Source: an uncultured Oscillospiraceae bacterium
GTDB lineage: Bacteria; Bacillota; Clostridia; Oscillospirales; Oscillospiraceae
Length of the DNA: 17,010 nucleotides
NCBI GenBank assembly: GCA_910587205.1
Contig: CAJULZ010000058.1
Span: 1-17,010 of the forward strand
Direction: 5' to 3'
The translations under genes were made by a program, and so were the position numbers. This document shows positions 1 to 7,424 of the stretch, one piece after another (the first letter of the stretch is position 1; each line of letters starts with the position of its first letter). Under the pieces are notes generated by a model. That model ran no database searches. It saw only the letters and a program-made list of their open reading frames with translations, and was not told where the DNA came from.

Positions 1-211
1 AGGATACGTCTTTGCGCAGGTTGCCCCATGTGGTGTTGAAGGGGAGCAGGACGATTTCGTGTTCACACATCTGGAGAACATAGAATTCCGAATTAAAAAA
101 TGCCATAATTTGTTCGCTCAGGTTTTCCGGGGCGTATTTGATGATGATGCAGCGATCCTCCAGGGGCTGGTATCCAAGCTCCTGGACAAACTTTTTAACT
201 TCATTTGCCAT
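1..211 (-). CDS. Hypothetical protein, N-terminal 70 residues (runs off the window)
   Basis: An open frame on the minus strand starts at the ATG at 211-209, behind a good ribosome binding site (GTAGGAGG, about 8 bases upstream), and is still open at base 1. The visible protein begins MANEVKKFVQELGYQPLEDR and contains the stretch HEIVLLPFNTTWGNL at about residues 51-65. No signal peptide or membrane segment is visible. I do not recognise the family. The alternating hydrophobic pattern followed by 'LLPFN' faintly recalls bacterial PH-like domains, but this is a guess. It lies 86 bases downstream of the small DUF6440-like gene on the same strand and may share its transcript. That the frame is real rests on the start signal and plausible composition. 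Confidence 0.6.
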   Translation of the reverse strand, partial: MANEVKKFVQELGYQPLEDRCIIIKYAPENLSEQIMAFFNSEFYVLQMCEHEIVLLPFNTTWGNLRKDVS

Positions 212-297
212 GATTATGTGCCTCCTACATCGTTGAAATTCGTTTTGGCGCGGACAGGCGGGATGAATTCGTTTTATGCCCTATTTCCCGAATTCCT

Positions 298-477
298 TCA
301 GTCCATAGGGGTGACGATGGGCTTACCGTCCGCACCCAGCAAAACGGTCATCCCCGTGCCGCTTGCCTTGTTGTGAGAGCCCAGCACATAATTCACGCCA
401 GTCTCCGTATCCACCATGATCTTCACCACATTCACAATGCCCTGGTTATAGACCTCTACAAAGCGTTCCTTTGCCAT
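298..477 (-). CDS. DUF6440-like small protein (59 aa)
   Basis: A 59-residue protein beginning MAKERFVEVYNQGIVNVVKI. The frame can be extended upstream to 528, but the ATG at 477-475 is chosen because AAGGAGG sits 8 bases before it. The order of elements is that of the small DUF6440 family as I remember it: a basic 'RF-V-Y-QG' start, then 'KIMVDTETGVNYVLGSH' (about residues 19-35), then a glycine-rich 'GMTVLLGADGKPIVTP' end (about residues 41-56). Family members are about this length and have no known biochemical role. There are no membrane segments or cysteines. A perfect 7-bp GC-rich inverted repeat (533-539/545-551) lies upstream in its putative leader. The family call comes from memory of the pattern, not a search. 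Confidence 0.65.
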   Translation of the reverse strand: MAKERFVEVYNQGIVNVVKIMVDTETGVNYVLGSHNKASGTGMTVLLGADGKPIVTPMD

Positions 478-589
478 TGCGGTTCCCTCCTTTCCCATCC
501 CGCCTGTCTGCGAAAGGAAAGATACCACGTTCCCGGCCCGCTGTGGGCCGGATTTCCTAAACGGACAAAATTTTTCCTGAACGGCAGAA

Positions 590-629
590 AGAAGCTGGGG
601 AGAACCTCACAGGTTCCCTCCCAGCTTCT
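590..629. terminator. Bidirectional-looking terminator hairpin at the end of the response-regulator gene
   Basis: Arms 590-607 and 611-629 pair almost completely, with one bulged base, around a 3-base loop. A T-rich run follows on the plus side (CTTCTTTTT, 625-633) and a shorter one on the minus side (CTTCTTTCTG). The stop codon of the minus-strand response regulator (609-607) sits in the loop and arm, so this is the natural terminator of the two-component operon. Confidence 0.7.
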
Positions 630-1344
630 TTTTCAGCTCCGCCTTCCCGGCCCGGGACAGCAGGCATTCCCGTCCGCCCACCCGGACCTGATTTCCGTGC
701 CAATCCGCAGCCTCAATTTTGTCCAACGCTGCCAGATAGGCCCGGTGAACCCGGACAAACCGACCGCCCAGCTCCCGTTCCAGCTCATTTAGGCTGCCCA
801 CAAAGTCCAGGCGGCTGTCCGCCGTGTGGAGGTATATGTGGTGGGCCTTAGGGGCGGTCTCAAAAAACAGGATATCCGCCAGAGGGACGTGGCGGGTCTC
901 GTCCCCAGTCCGCAGGGAGAACACCTCCGCCGGGTCATGGCGCTCGTTCAGCAGACGGGCGTGGACGGCTTCCAGGCACCGGGCGGCGGCGGAGCCGGTT
1001 TGCTCCCCCTCCTTCACGATGTAATCGAAGGCCTCCAGGTGGTACTGGAAGGTCTTCCAGGCCAGATCGCCATAGCTGGTGATGTAGACCAGGGTGCCGT
1101 GGGGATCCCGCCGCCGCAGCTCCCGGCCCAGGGTGAAGCCATCCCAGTCCCCGTCCTTTAAGTCCACGTCCAGAAAGTAGACGCCCCGGCGGCTGTCCTG
1201 CGCCGCGTCCATCAGCTCCCCGGCGGAGGATGCGGCGCACGCCACCTTCATGTCGTAATTTTCCACGAAGATTTTCCACTCCAGGGCGGTCTGGAGCTGG
1301 TGGCGGACGCTCTCCTCGTCGTCGCAGAGATAAATTGGAATCAT
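607..1344 (-). CDS. LytTR-family response regulator (AgrA/ComE type)
   Basis: A 245-residue two-domain response regulator. The receiver domain (about 1-125) has the acidic pocket D8-D9-E10 in 'IYLCDDEE' and the phosphoacceptor D59 in 'YFLDVDL'. The C-terminal LytTR DNA-binding domain (about 145-245) shows the family pattern: 'ILFFETAPKAHHIYLHT' followed by 'FVRVHRAYLAALDKI'. Start: the open frame runs 104 codons further upstream, but that part is a shadow of the kinase gene. The ATG at 1344-1342 is chosen because it follows GGAGGG and begins exactly at the receiver beta-strand. It overlaps the kinase stop by 4 bases (ATGA), which indicates translational coupling. Family knowledge: LytTR regulators bind direct repeats and often control peptide signalling, bacteriocins or cell-surface functions. 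The target here is not visible; no AgrB/AgrD-like genes or clear LytTR repeats were seen nearby. Confidence 0.93.
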   Translation of the reverse strand: MIPIYLCDDEESVRHQLQTALEWKIFVENYDMKVACAASSAGELMDAAQDSRRGVYFLDVDLKDGDWDGFTLGRELRRRDPHGTLVYITSYGDLAWKTFQYHLEAFDYIVKEGEQTGSAAARCLEAVHARLLNERHDPAEVFSLRTGDETRHVPLADILFFETAPKAHHIYLHTADSRLDFVGSLNELERELGGRFVRVHRAYLAALDKIEAADWHGNQVRVGGRECLLSRAGKAELKKKLGGNL

Positions 1345-2687
1345 GGACGGCCCTCCACCTTCAGCTCCTGAACGAACACACCCCCGGACCAGCTCGTGGA
1401 GGCAGCTGTATTGGGATGCTCCGCCAGAATCCGCTGATAGCTGAACAGGCCCAGCCCCCGGCCCTCCCCCTTGGTGGAGAAGCCCTCTGCCCAGATTTTG
1501 TCCGGGTCGATGGCTCCGGCGTAGGGGTTGGACACCCGCAGGAACAGCCCGTCCCCCTGGGCCAGCAGGACCACCTCCACCCAGGGCGTCTCCGTCTCCA
1601 GGGCGGCCTGGGCGGCGTTGTCCAGCAGAATACCCAGACAGCGCACAAAGTCCCACACGTCCATCCCCACCGATTCCACGGGGTAGAGCACCTCCAGGCG
1701 GCAGTCGATCCCCAGCTCTCCCATTTCCGCCATCTTGGACAGCAGGAGGCTGCGTACCTGGGGGATGCGCAGGTTGCCGATCTGGGTGGATGCCCGGATC
1801 TTTTCCCCGATGCGGCGGTCAAAGCCCGCGTCCAGCTCCGACAGGGCCGTTTGCAGCGTGTCCAGATCCCCCTCGTCCGCCTGCTCCGACAGCCCCGCCA
1901 GCAGGTTTTTGTAGTCGTGGCGGAAGGAGCGCACCTCCCGGCGGATGTCCTCCAAGTCCCGCTCGTAGAGCTGCTGCTGGGCGATGACGTCCCGCTGGGC
2001 CTCCATCTTCCGGGCGGAGTCGGACCACTGGGCCAGGTAGAGCACAAGCCCCACCACCAGCACCACCATCACCAGCACCAGCAGGTAATACAGGGCAAAA
2101 TACCTCTCCTGAAGCCCCCTCAGCTGGAGCATATAAAACATCTCCATGACGCATGCCAGGGCGAAAAGGAACAGGGCTGTCCGGCACTGGCCGGGTCCCT
2201 CCTCCAGCAGGAGGCGGAACCAGCGGCCGAAGCGCAGGCGGTACAGCAGGGCGGTGGAGAGCGCCACCACAACGCAGATAACGGCCGTCACCGCTGCGAA
2301 CTGGAGAATTTCGTTATCCACAAAGATGGTTCGGTACAAAAACCGAGTCAGGATGACGAGGGATACCTGAAACACCCCCGTCATGGACACGGCGGAGAGG
2401 GCCTGCCAGAATCCCATTCTCCAGGCCCACCGGGCCCACAGCACGACGCACAGCATGGTGCACAAGCTGGTGGCCCAGAAACGGATGAGAGTACCGCCGG
2501 GAAGGGCATACATAAGGAATATGTTGAGCAGGTTGTTGACCAACGGAGAGAGGAGCAGGGCGGGCAGCTTTTTCAGCTGCCGCCAGTTCCGCTCGTCCAG
2601 GACGGCGAACAGGTAGGCCGCCACGACGGCGTGGGCCAGCGCGGAATCTACGTATCCGGTTATTAGAAGTATCACCAGCGTGGGCAC
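1341..2687 (-). CDS. Sensor histidine kinase with GHKL ATPase (AgrC-like)
   Basis: A 448-residue membrane kinase. The N-terminal part (about 1-220) has about six hydrophobic segments and no large extracytoplasmic domain, as in AgrC-type sensors. A coiled-coil-like linker (about 222-252) leads to the phosphorylation site H257 in 'FRHDYKN', the typical HPK10 H-box. The ATPase shows the N-box 'LLDNAAQAA' (N357) and the G-box 'GEGRGLGL' (407-414). The start is a GTG at 2687-2685, 8 bases after AGGAGGG. A sigma-A-like promoter lies upstream (2722-2751). It is co-transcribed and overlaps by 4 bases with its LytTR partner, and is divergent from the sigma-54 activator gene. The ligand is unknown. The multi-helix sensor type usually detects peptides, but no peptide gene is evident, so the signal cannot be assigned. 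Confidence 0.93.
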   Translation of the reverse strand: MPTLVILLITGYVDSALAHAVVAAYLFAVLDERNWRQLKKLPALLLSPLVNNLLNIFLMYALPGGTLIRFWATSLCTMLCVVLWARWAWRMGFWQALSAVSMTGVFQVSLVILTRFLYRTIFVDNEILQFAAVTAVICVVVALSTALLYRLRFGRWFRLLLEEGPGQCRTALFLFALACVMEMFYMLQLRGLQERYFALYYLLVLVMVVLVVGLVLYLAQWSDSARKMEAQRDVIAQQQLYERDLEDIRREVRSFRHDYKNLLAGLSEQADEGDLDTLQTALSELDAGFDRRIGEKIRASTQIGNLRIPQVRSLLLSKMAEMGELGIDCRLEVLYPVESVGMDVWDFVRCLGILLDNAAQAALETETPWVEVVLLAQGDGLFLRVSNPYAGAIDPDKIWAEGFSTKGEGRGLGLFSYQRILAEHPNTAASTSWSGGVFVQELKVEGRP

Positions 2688-2721
2688 GACAATCCCTCCT
2701 TACATAAAAACCAGATGAAAT

Positions 2722-2751
2722 AATATACCATAGTGGGGACTGATTTGTCTA
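2722..2751 (-). promoter_or_regulatory. Putative sigma-A promoter of the two-component operon
   Basis: Read on the minus strand: -35 TAGACA (2751-2746), an 18-base spacer, and -10 TATATT (2727-2722) preceded by TGG (extended -10). Transcription would start near 2715, about 28 bases before the GTG start. Confidence 0.55.
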
Positions 2752-2903
2752 CAGAAGAAGTTCCAAGGGCTTCCGCTGCTTGTTCCGAGTACACCTTTTA
2801 TCCGGAGTAAGCTCTGGGCGCATTGAGATTATTTGGATGGCATATCTGCCCTTGTAAACCATGGCGATTGTGATGGAAGAAGAAAAATGTAGATTTTAGA
2901 TGG

Positions 2904-4286
2904 ATGATATTGTATAATACCAAAATGACTGATAAGAAAGTTGATGATGAAATGTTTCTATCTGAAGATGCGAAAGCTATTTTCCAATCCATGCGGGAGG
3001 GAATTCTGATTATTGACGGCCAGGCTCGGATTTTATTTGCCAACCGTTCCTATCTTGATTTTCTCCACAAACCAGCGGAAGAAATCATCAACCAGCCCTT
3101 GCGGGAGGTGCGCCCCGGAGCCCGGTTGCCCGAAGTGCTGTCCACCGGACAACCCATCCTTCACGCACCTCGCATGGAAGAGAACGACGACGTCTATTTT
3201 GTCAATATGTATCCTATCCAGTTCAATCGGGAGATCATCGGCGGCATATCCGTTGTGACCTTCATGCGGGACGCCCACGATTTCCGCGCGGAGCTGGAAG
3301 CTTATGAAAAGCGCAGCCGCCGGGTACTCCAGCGCGTCAACAAGGCCAACTCCACCCGGTACACCTTCGATTCCATCGTGGCGGTGGGGGAAAATGTTCG
3401 GGCGGTGAAAAGCCTGGCCCAAAAGGCTGCGGCTACCGACGCGGCAGTGCTGCTGGCCTCGGAGAGCGGCACCGGCAAGGAGCTCTACGCTCAGGCAATC
3501 CACAACGCCAGCCCCCGGCAGGGCGAGGTGTTCGTGGCCATTAACTGCGCCAATTTCAACGCTAACACCCTGGAATCGGAGCTGTTCGGCTATGTGGAAG
3601 GGGCTTTCACCGGGGCCAAACGGGGCGGAAAAATGGGCCTGTTTGAGGCCGCCGACGGCGGCACCCTATTTTTGGATGAGGTGTCCGAGATGGACCTGGG
3701 CCTTCAGGCCAAGCTGCTGCGAGTGCTACAGGAGGGGCGCTTCCGCCCGGTGGGCGGCGTGGCCGAGGTGGAAACTGATGTGCGGGTGGTCTCCGCCTCC
3801 AACGCAGATTTGCAGCAGTACATCCAGCAGGGCCGCTTCCGCCGAGACCTTTTTTACCGCCTGTCCACCTTCCAGATTCGCATACCGCCCCTGCGGGACC
3901 GCCGGGGGGACATCCCTCTGCTGGCCCGGACCATTCTGGCGGGCCTGGCGGTCAAACTCAAGCGACGGGCGGGACTCAGCCCTGAGGCACTGGACTGCCT
4001 GATGGCCCACGACTGGCCGGGCAACGTGCGGGAGCTGCGCAATGTGCTGGAGGCGTCAGTCTACCTGTCCAGCGACGGGCTCATCACACGGGAGTCCCTG
4101 CCGGAGCATATTGTCCGCCGTCCGGAGCAGCGGCTCTCCCTGCCCCACCGGGTGCGGATCTTTGAACGTGCCGAGATCCAGAAACTGCTCCAGCAGTACG
4201 GCCAGGGGCTGGAGGGGAAAAAGCGGGCGGCGGCGGAGCTGGGAATTTCGCTGGCCACCCTCTACAACAAACTGGGGGAGGGATGA
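2904..4286 (+). CDS. PAS-domain sigma-54-dependent transcriptional activator (bacterial enhancer-binding protein)
   Basis: A 460-residue activator of RNA polymerase-sigma-54. A PAS sensor (about 22-125) contains 'EGILIIDGQARILFANRSY'. A linker helix (about 126-150) leads to the AAA+ domain (about 153-385) with a Walker A-like motif 'SESGTGKE' (186-193), the sigma-54-contacting loop GAFTGA (233-238), Walker B 'GGTLFLDE' (252-259) and 'WPGNVREL' (371-378). A Fis-type HTH lies at about 437-457 ('KKRAAAELGISLATLYNKL'). The first Walker A position is Ser (S186), where most members have Gly. The start is uncertain: the ATG at 2904 has no clear ribosome site, and a perfect TATAAT at 2913-2918 suggests that ATG 2925 or 2952 could be the true start. 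Three palindromes and a -24/-12 promoter directly downstream point to the adjacent transporter/AtuA operon as its target. The PAS domain probably senses the substrate or a metabolite (inference). Confidence 0.92.
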   Translation: MILYNTKMTDKKVDDEMFLSEDAKAIFQSMREGILIIDGQARILFANRSYLDFLHKPAEEIINQPLREVRPGARLPEVLSTGQPILHAPRMEENDDVYFVNMYPIQFNREIIGGISVVTFMRDAHDFRAELEAYEKRSRRVLQRVNKANSTRYTFDSIVAVGENVRAVKSLAQKAAATDAAVLLASESGTGKELYAQAIHNASPRQGEVFVAINCANFNANTLESELFGYVEGAFTGAKRGGKMGLFEAADGGTLFLDEVSEMDLGLQAKLLRVLQEGRFRPVGGVAEVETDVRVVSASNADLQQYIQQGRFRRDLFYRLSTFQIRIPPLRDRRGDIPLLARTILAGLAVKLKRRAGLSPEALDCLMAHDWPGNVRELRNVLEASVYLSSDGLITRESLPEHIVRRPEQRLSLPHRVRIFERAEIQKLLQQYGQGLEGKKRAAAELGISLATLYNKLGEG

Positions 4287-4302
4287 TTCCAATTCTTTAG
4301 AA
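4287..4302. promoter_or_regulatory. Activator-binding palindrome, copy 1 (degenerate)
   Basis: TTCCAATTCTTTAGAA begins directly after the stop codon of the activator gene. It matches the two perfect copies at 14 of 16 positions and lies exactly 21 bases (two helical turns) before copy 2, as expected for cooperative dimer binding. Assignment to the upstream activator is inferred from position. Confidence 0.6.
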
Positions 4303-4304
4303 GT

Positions 4305-4326
4305 GGGTTCTAATTTTTTAGAACCC
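4305..4326. promoter_or_regulatory. Activator-binding palindrome, copy 2 (perfect)
   Basis: The core TTCTAATTTTTTAGAA (4308-4323) extends to a perfect inverted repeat with 9-base arms (GGGTTCTAA / TTAGAACCC) around TTTT. It lies about 170 bases upstream of the -24 element, a normal distance for an enhancer site of a sigma-54 activator. It lacks the T-run expected right after a terminator stem, and the identical core recurs at 4379. Confidence 0.75.
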
Positions 4327-4376
4327 GTTGGGATTGGCCCGCAGCGGGTCAACGTGGGGAGGGTTTAGTTACCTTG

Positions 4377-4396
4377 AGTTCTAATTTTTTAGAACT
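4377..4396. promoter_or_regulatory. Activator-binding palindrome, copy 3 (perfect)
   Basis: An exact repeat of the 16-base core (4379-4394), with perfect arms AGTTCTAA / TTAGAACT around TTTT. Its core starts 71 bases after that of copy 2 and about 90 bases before the end of the -24 element. Core and spacer are conserved while the flanks differ, which supports a protein-binding site rather than a duplicated stretch. Confidence 0.75.
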
Positions 4397-4480
4397 TCTG
4401 TCTGCTCCGCCGCCGGATTGGCCCCCTCCCGGCCCCTTGCGTCCCAGGGTGTTCCAGGAATTACTCCGCTTTTCTCTGGT

Positions 4481-4497
4481 TTGGCATGCGTCTTGCG
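4481..4497 (+). promoter_or_regulatory. Sigma-54 (-24/-12) promoter of the transporter/AtuA operon
   Basis: TTGGCATGCGTCTTGC has the invariant GG (4483-4484) and GC (4495-4496) exactly 12 bases apart and closely follows the consensus TGGCAC-N5-TTGC. It lies 118 bases upstream of the transporter ATG and downstream of the three palindromes. Transcription should start near 4508. Confidence 0.85.
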
Positions 4498-4614
4498 GTT
4501 AAACATTGATGTAGCTGCAAGCGTGGCCGCGCCTGTAAAAGCCCGCGTCCCAGCCGAAGCTCCGGCCGGGTCAAGCTGTGGACGCAGGGTTCAAGAAAAA
4601 GAGGAGGTTTTTCT

Positions 4615-5991
4615 ATGTTAGCGTTTCTCGGCTTCCTGACCGTGGTCCTCATGCTGGTGTTGATTATGACCAAGAAGGCGTCCCCCCTGGTGGCGCTCAT
4701 CGCGGTCCCGGTGGTCACCGGCATCATTTCCTGCTTCTTCTTCGTCACCGACCCGGAAAAAGCCCCTGGCGTGGTCGATTTCTTTGCCAACTTTAAGAAA
4801 CTGGGCGGCTTTATCACCGGCTCGTCCGGCATCGGCTCCGTGGCCGCCACCGGCGTGATGTTTATCTTCTCCATCCTGTTCTTCGGTATTCTCACCGATG
4901 CGGGCACCTTCCGCCCCATCATCAAGAAGGTGCTGGACATGGTGGGCACCGATCCCATCAAAATCGCCGTCGGCACCGCCGTTCTGGCCGCCATCGTCCA
5001 TCTGGACGGCTCCGGCGCCGTCACCTTCCTGATCTGCATCCCCGCGCTGCTGCCCCTGTATGACGCGCTGGGCATGAAGCGCACTACCCTGGCCACCATC
5101 GTGGCCCTATCTGCGGGTACCATGAACATCCTGCCCTGGGGCGGCCCTACCATCCGCGCCGCCATGGCCCTCACCCCCGAGGGACAGCAGACCGACGCTG
5201 TGGCCTTCTTCATGCCGGTGCTGCCCGCCGTCCTGGTGGGTCTGGTATGCGTGATCGCCATCGCTGTGTTCCTGGGCCGCGCTGAGAAGGCCCGCCTGGG
5301 TACTGTCGCCCTGCAGAGCAGTAAGTATGTGGAGCCCGAGCTGTCCGATGAGGAAAAGGCCCTGCTCCGTCCCCACCTGTTCTGGGTGAACATCGTGCTG
5401 ATCGTCGCCGCCATCGCCGCCCTGCTGAAGTCCGGCTTTGCCCCCGCGGTGGTGTTCATGGTGTTCTACGTGCTGGCCACCCTGATCAACTACCCCAAGG
5501 TGTCCGATTCCAAGGCCCGTGTGGACGCTCACGCCAAGAGCTGCCTGATGATGTGCTCGGTGCTTTTTGCCGCCGGCTGCTTCACCGGTATCATGAAGGG
5601 TACCGGCATGATCACCGCCATGGCCAGTGCCCTGGTGTCCATCATCCCCGACGCCCTGGGCCGCTTCTTCCCGGTCATCACCGGTATCATCGGTATGCCC
5701 GCCTCCCTGCTGTTTGACCCCGATTCCTTCTACTACGGCGTGCTGCCCGTCCTGGCCAAGACCGCCGAGGGCTTCGGCGTAGCCGCCGAGTCCGTGGGCC
5801 GCGCCGCCATCCTGGGCCAGATGACCACCGGCTTCCCTGTCTCCCCCCTCACCGCCTCCACCTTCCTGCTGGTGGGCTTGGCCGGGGTGGACTTTGGCGA
5901 GCACCAGAAGAAGACCATTCCCCTGGCCTTCCTGGTGACCATCGTGATGCTGGTCGTGGCCGTGCTGACCGGCGGGGTATCCCTGCTGTGA
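4615..5991 (+). CDS. CitMHS-family carboxylate (citrate-Mg2+:H+ type) transporter
   Basis: A 458-residue polytopic membrane protein with about 11-12 hydrophobic segments. It carries 'HLDGSGAVTFLICIPALLPL' at about 129-148, followed by 'YDALGMK', and a matching 'GTMNILPWGGPT' re-entrant-like stretch at about 168-179. This is the pattern of CitMHS proteins of the ion transporter superfamily, which import citrate or related di/tricarboxylates bound to divalent metal by proton symport. Length is typical. The start ATG follows GAGGAGG by 8 bases. It is the first gene behind the sigma-54 promoter and lies 63 bases before the AtuA-like gene, so it probably imports the acid handled by that protein. 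The actual substrate is not determined by the sequence; related GntP-like specificity cannot be excluded. Confidence 0.88.
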   Translation: MLAFLGFLTVVLMLVLIMTKKASPLVALIAVPVVTGIISCFFFVTDPEKAPGVVDFFANFKKLGGFITGSSGIGSVAATGVMFIFSILFFGILTDAGTFRPIIKKVLDMVGTDPIKIAVGTAVLAAIVHLDGSGAVTFLICIPALLPLYDALGMKRTTLATIVALSAGTMNILPWGGPTIRAAMALTPEGQQTDAVAFFMPVLPAVLVGLVCVIAIAVFLGRAEKARLGTVALQSSKYVEPELSDEEKALLRPHLFWVNIVLIVAAIAALLKSGFAPAVVFMVFYVLATLINYPKVSDSKARVDAHAKSCLMMCSVLFAAGCFTGIMKGTGMITAMASALVSIIPDALGRFFPVITGIIGMPASLLFDPDSFYYGVLPVLAKTAEGFGVAAESVGRAAILGQMTTGFPVSPLTASTFLLVGLAGVDFGEHQKKTIPLAFLVTIVMLVVAVLTGGVSLL

Positions 5992-6054
5992 GCCATCCGG
6001 CCCATCCTCTGTCCGCTGTAACAACATCAATTATCTGAAAGGAAGCGACCGCGT

Positions 6055-7401
6055 ATGAAATCCATCCGCATCGGTTCCGGCGCAGGGTACGCCGGAGACC
6101 GCCTGGAGCCCTCCTTGGAGCTCATCGAAAAGGGCAACCTGGACTACATCAGCTACGAGTGCCTGGCCGAGCGCACCATTGCCATCGGCCAGCAGGCCAA
6201 GCTCAAGGACCCCAGCAAGGGCTACAACGGCCTGCTGGAGTACCGCATGGAGAAGGCCCTGCCCCTGTGCTGGGAGCACAAGGTGAAGCTCATTACCAAC
6301 ATGGGTTCCGCGAACCCCCAGGCCGCTGCGGCCAAGTGCGTGGAGATTGCCAAGAAGCACGGTCTCACCGGCATGAAGATCGCCTGCGTTACCGGAGACG
6401 ATCTGCTGCCCGTCATCGACAAGTACATGGACACCCAGGTGTGGGAGACCGGTGAGCCTTTGTCCAAGCTGCCCGGCGAAATCGTGTCCGCCAACGCCTA
6501 CATGGGGGTGGAGGGCATCCTGAAGGCCCTGGAGCAGGGCGCCGACGTGGTCATCACCGGACGGGTGGCCGACCCCGCCATCTTCATGGCCCCTGCCATC
6601 CACGAGTTCGGCTGGTCCTTGGACGACTGGGATAAGCTGGGCAAAGGCACCATCATGGGACACCTGCTGGAGTGCGGCGGCCAGGTCACCGGCGGCTACT
6701 TCGCCGAGCCGGGCAAAAAGGACGTCCCCGGCGTGGGCCACCTGGGCTTCCCCATCATCGAGATCGCCGAGGACGGCTCTTTCTTCGTCACCAAGGTTCC
6801 CGAGGCGGGCGGCATGGTCACGAAGGAGACCTGCTCCGAGCAGATCTGCTATGAGATCCATGACCCTGAAAACTACCTCACCCCCGACGTGGTGGCTGAC
6901 TGCAAGCAGATCACCTTTACCGAGGTGGAGAAGGACAAGGTGGTTGTCACCGGCGTCACCGGCAAGCCCAAGACCGAAACCTTCAAGTGTTCCATCGGCT
7001 ACCGGGACTGCTTCATCGGCGACGGCGAGATCAGCTATGGCGGTCCCGGCTGCCTGGAGCGCGCCAAGCTGGCCCTGGAGATCATGAAGGAGCGGCTGGA
7101 GCTGGTGGCCCCCGGCCAGTTCGACGAGCTGAAGTTTGACCTCATCGGCTGCAACAGCCTGTACTGGAACCCGGATTACAAGTACAATGAGGAGCCCTCC
7201 GAAGTGCGTGTCCGGGTGGCGGGCCGGGCCAAGACCAAGGCCATCGCCGACCTGGTGCCCAACGAGGTGGAAGCGCTGTACACCAACGGCCCCGCCGGGG
7301 GCTGCGGCGCGGTGAAGCGCACGCGGGACATTGTGTCTGTGGCGTCTATCCTGGTGAGCCGCTACGATGTCAAGCCGGAAGTGGAAATATTTGAGGTCTG
7401 A
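6055..7401 (+). CDS. AtuA / DUF1446-family protein (acyclic terpene utilisation-like)
   Basis: A 448-residue soluble protein. The N-terminus 'IRIGSGAGYAGDR' (4-16) followed by 'GNLDYISYECLAERT' (27-41) is the hallmark of DUF1446/AtuA proteins. Other conserved-looking blocks are 'NMGSANP' (82-88), 'VITGRVADP' (166-174) and 'HLLECGGQVTGGYFAEPG' (203-220). The start ATG follows GAAAGGAAG. AtuA was named from the Pseudomonas citronellol/geraniol pathway, but the family is much wider and its reaction is not established. Most full-length AtuA proteins also carry a ferredoxin-fold C-terminal domain; here that part is a separate gene 23 bases downstream. Operon context (carboxylate importer, sigma-54 control) suggests a role in breakdown of an organic acid or its CoA ester rather than terpenes (inference). 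Confidence 0.9.
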   Translation: MKSIRIGSGAGYAGDRLEPSLELIEKGNLDYISYECLAERTIAIGQQAKLKDPSKGYNGLLEYRMEKALPLCWEHKVKLITNMGSANPQAAAAKCVEIAKKHGLTGMKIACVTGDDLLPVIDKYMDTQVWETGEPLSKLPGEIVSANAYMGVEGILKALEQGADVVITGRVADPAIFMAPAIHEFGWSLDDWDKLGKGTIMGHLLECGGQVTGGYFAEPGKKDVPGVGHLGFPIIEIAEDGSFFVTKVPEAGGMVTKETCSEQICYEIHDPENYLTPDVVADCKQITFTEVEKDKVVVTGVTGKPKTETFKCSIGYRDCFIGDGEISYGGPGCLERAKLALEIMKERLELVAPGQFDELKFDLIGCNSLYWNPDYKYNEEPSEVRVRVAGRAKTKAIADLVPNEVEALYTNGPAGGCGAVKRTRDIVSVASILVSRYDVKPEVEIFEV

Positions 7402-7424
7402 GGGACAGAAAGGAGAAGGTCACT

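Noticed and set aside
1345..1656. 105-codon upstream extension of the response regulator
   Set aside because: The extension is out-of-frame translation of the kinase gene; the receiver domain begins exactly at the ATG at 1344, which has a ribosome binding site.
1230..2666. A 478-codon open frame on the plus strand
   Set aside because: It lies opposite the histidine kinase, is rich in His/Gln/Gly as expected for an antisense shadow of GC-rich coding DNA, and has no recognisable domain.
4305..4396. Terminators after the sigma-54 activator gene
   Set aside because: Neither palindrome is followed by a T-run, the four-T loop sits inside the stem, and the identical 16-base core at two places indicates protein-binding sites.
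5107..6861. Long minus-strand open frames opposite the transporter and AtuA genes
   Set aside because: Low-complexity His/Gly/Gln/Asp composition and no start signals; they mirror strong plus-strand genes with clear families.
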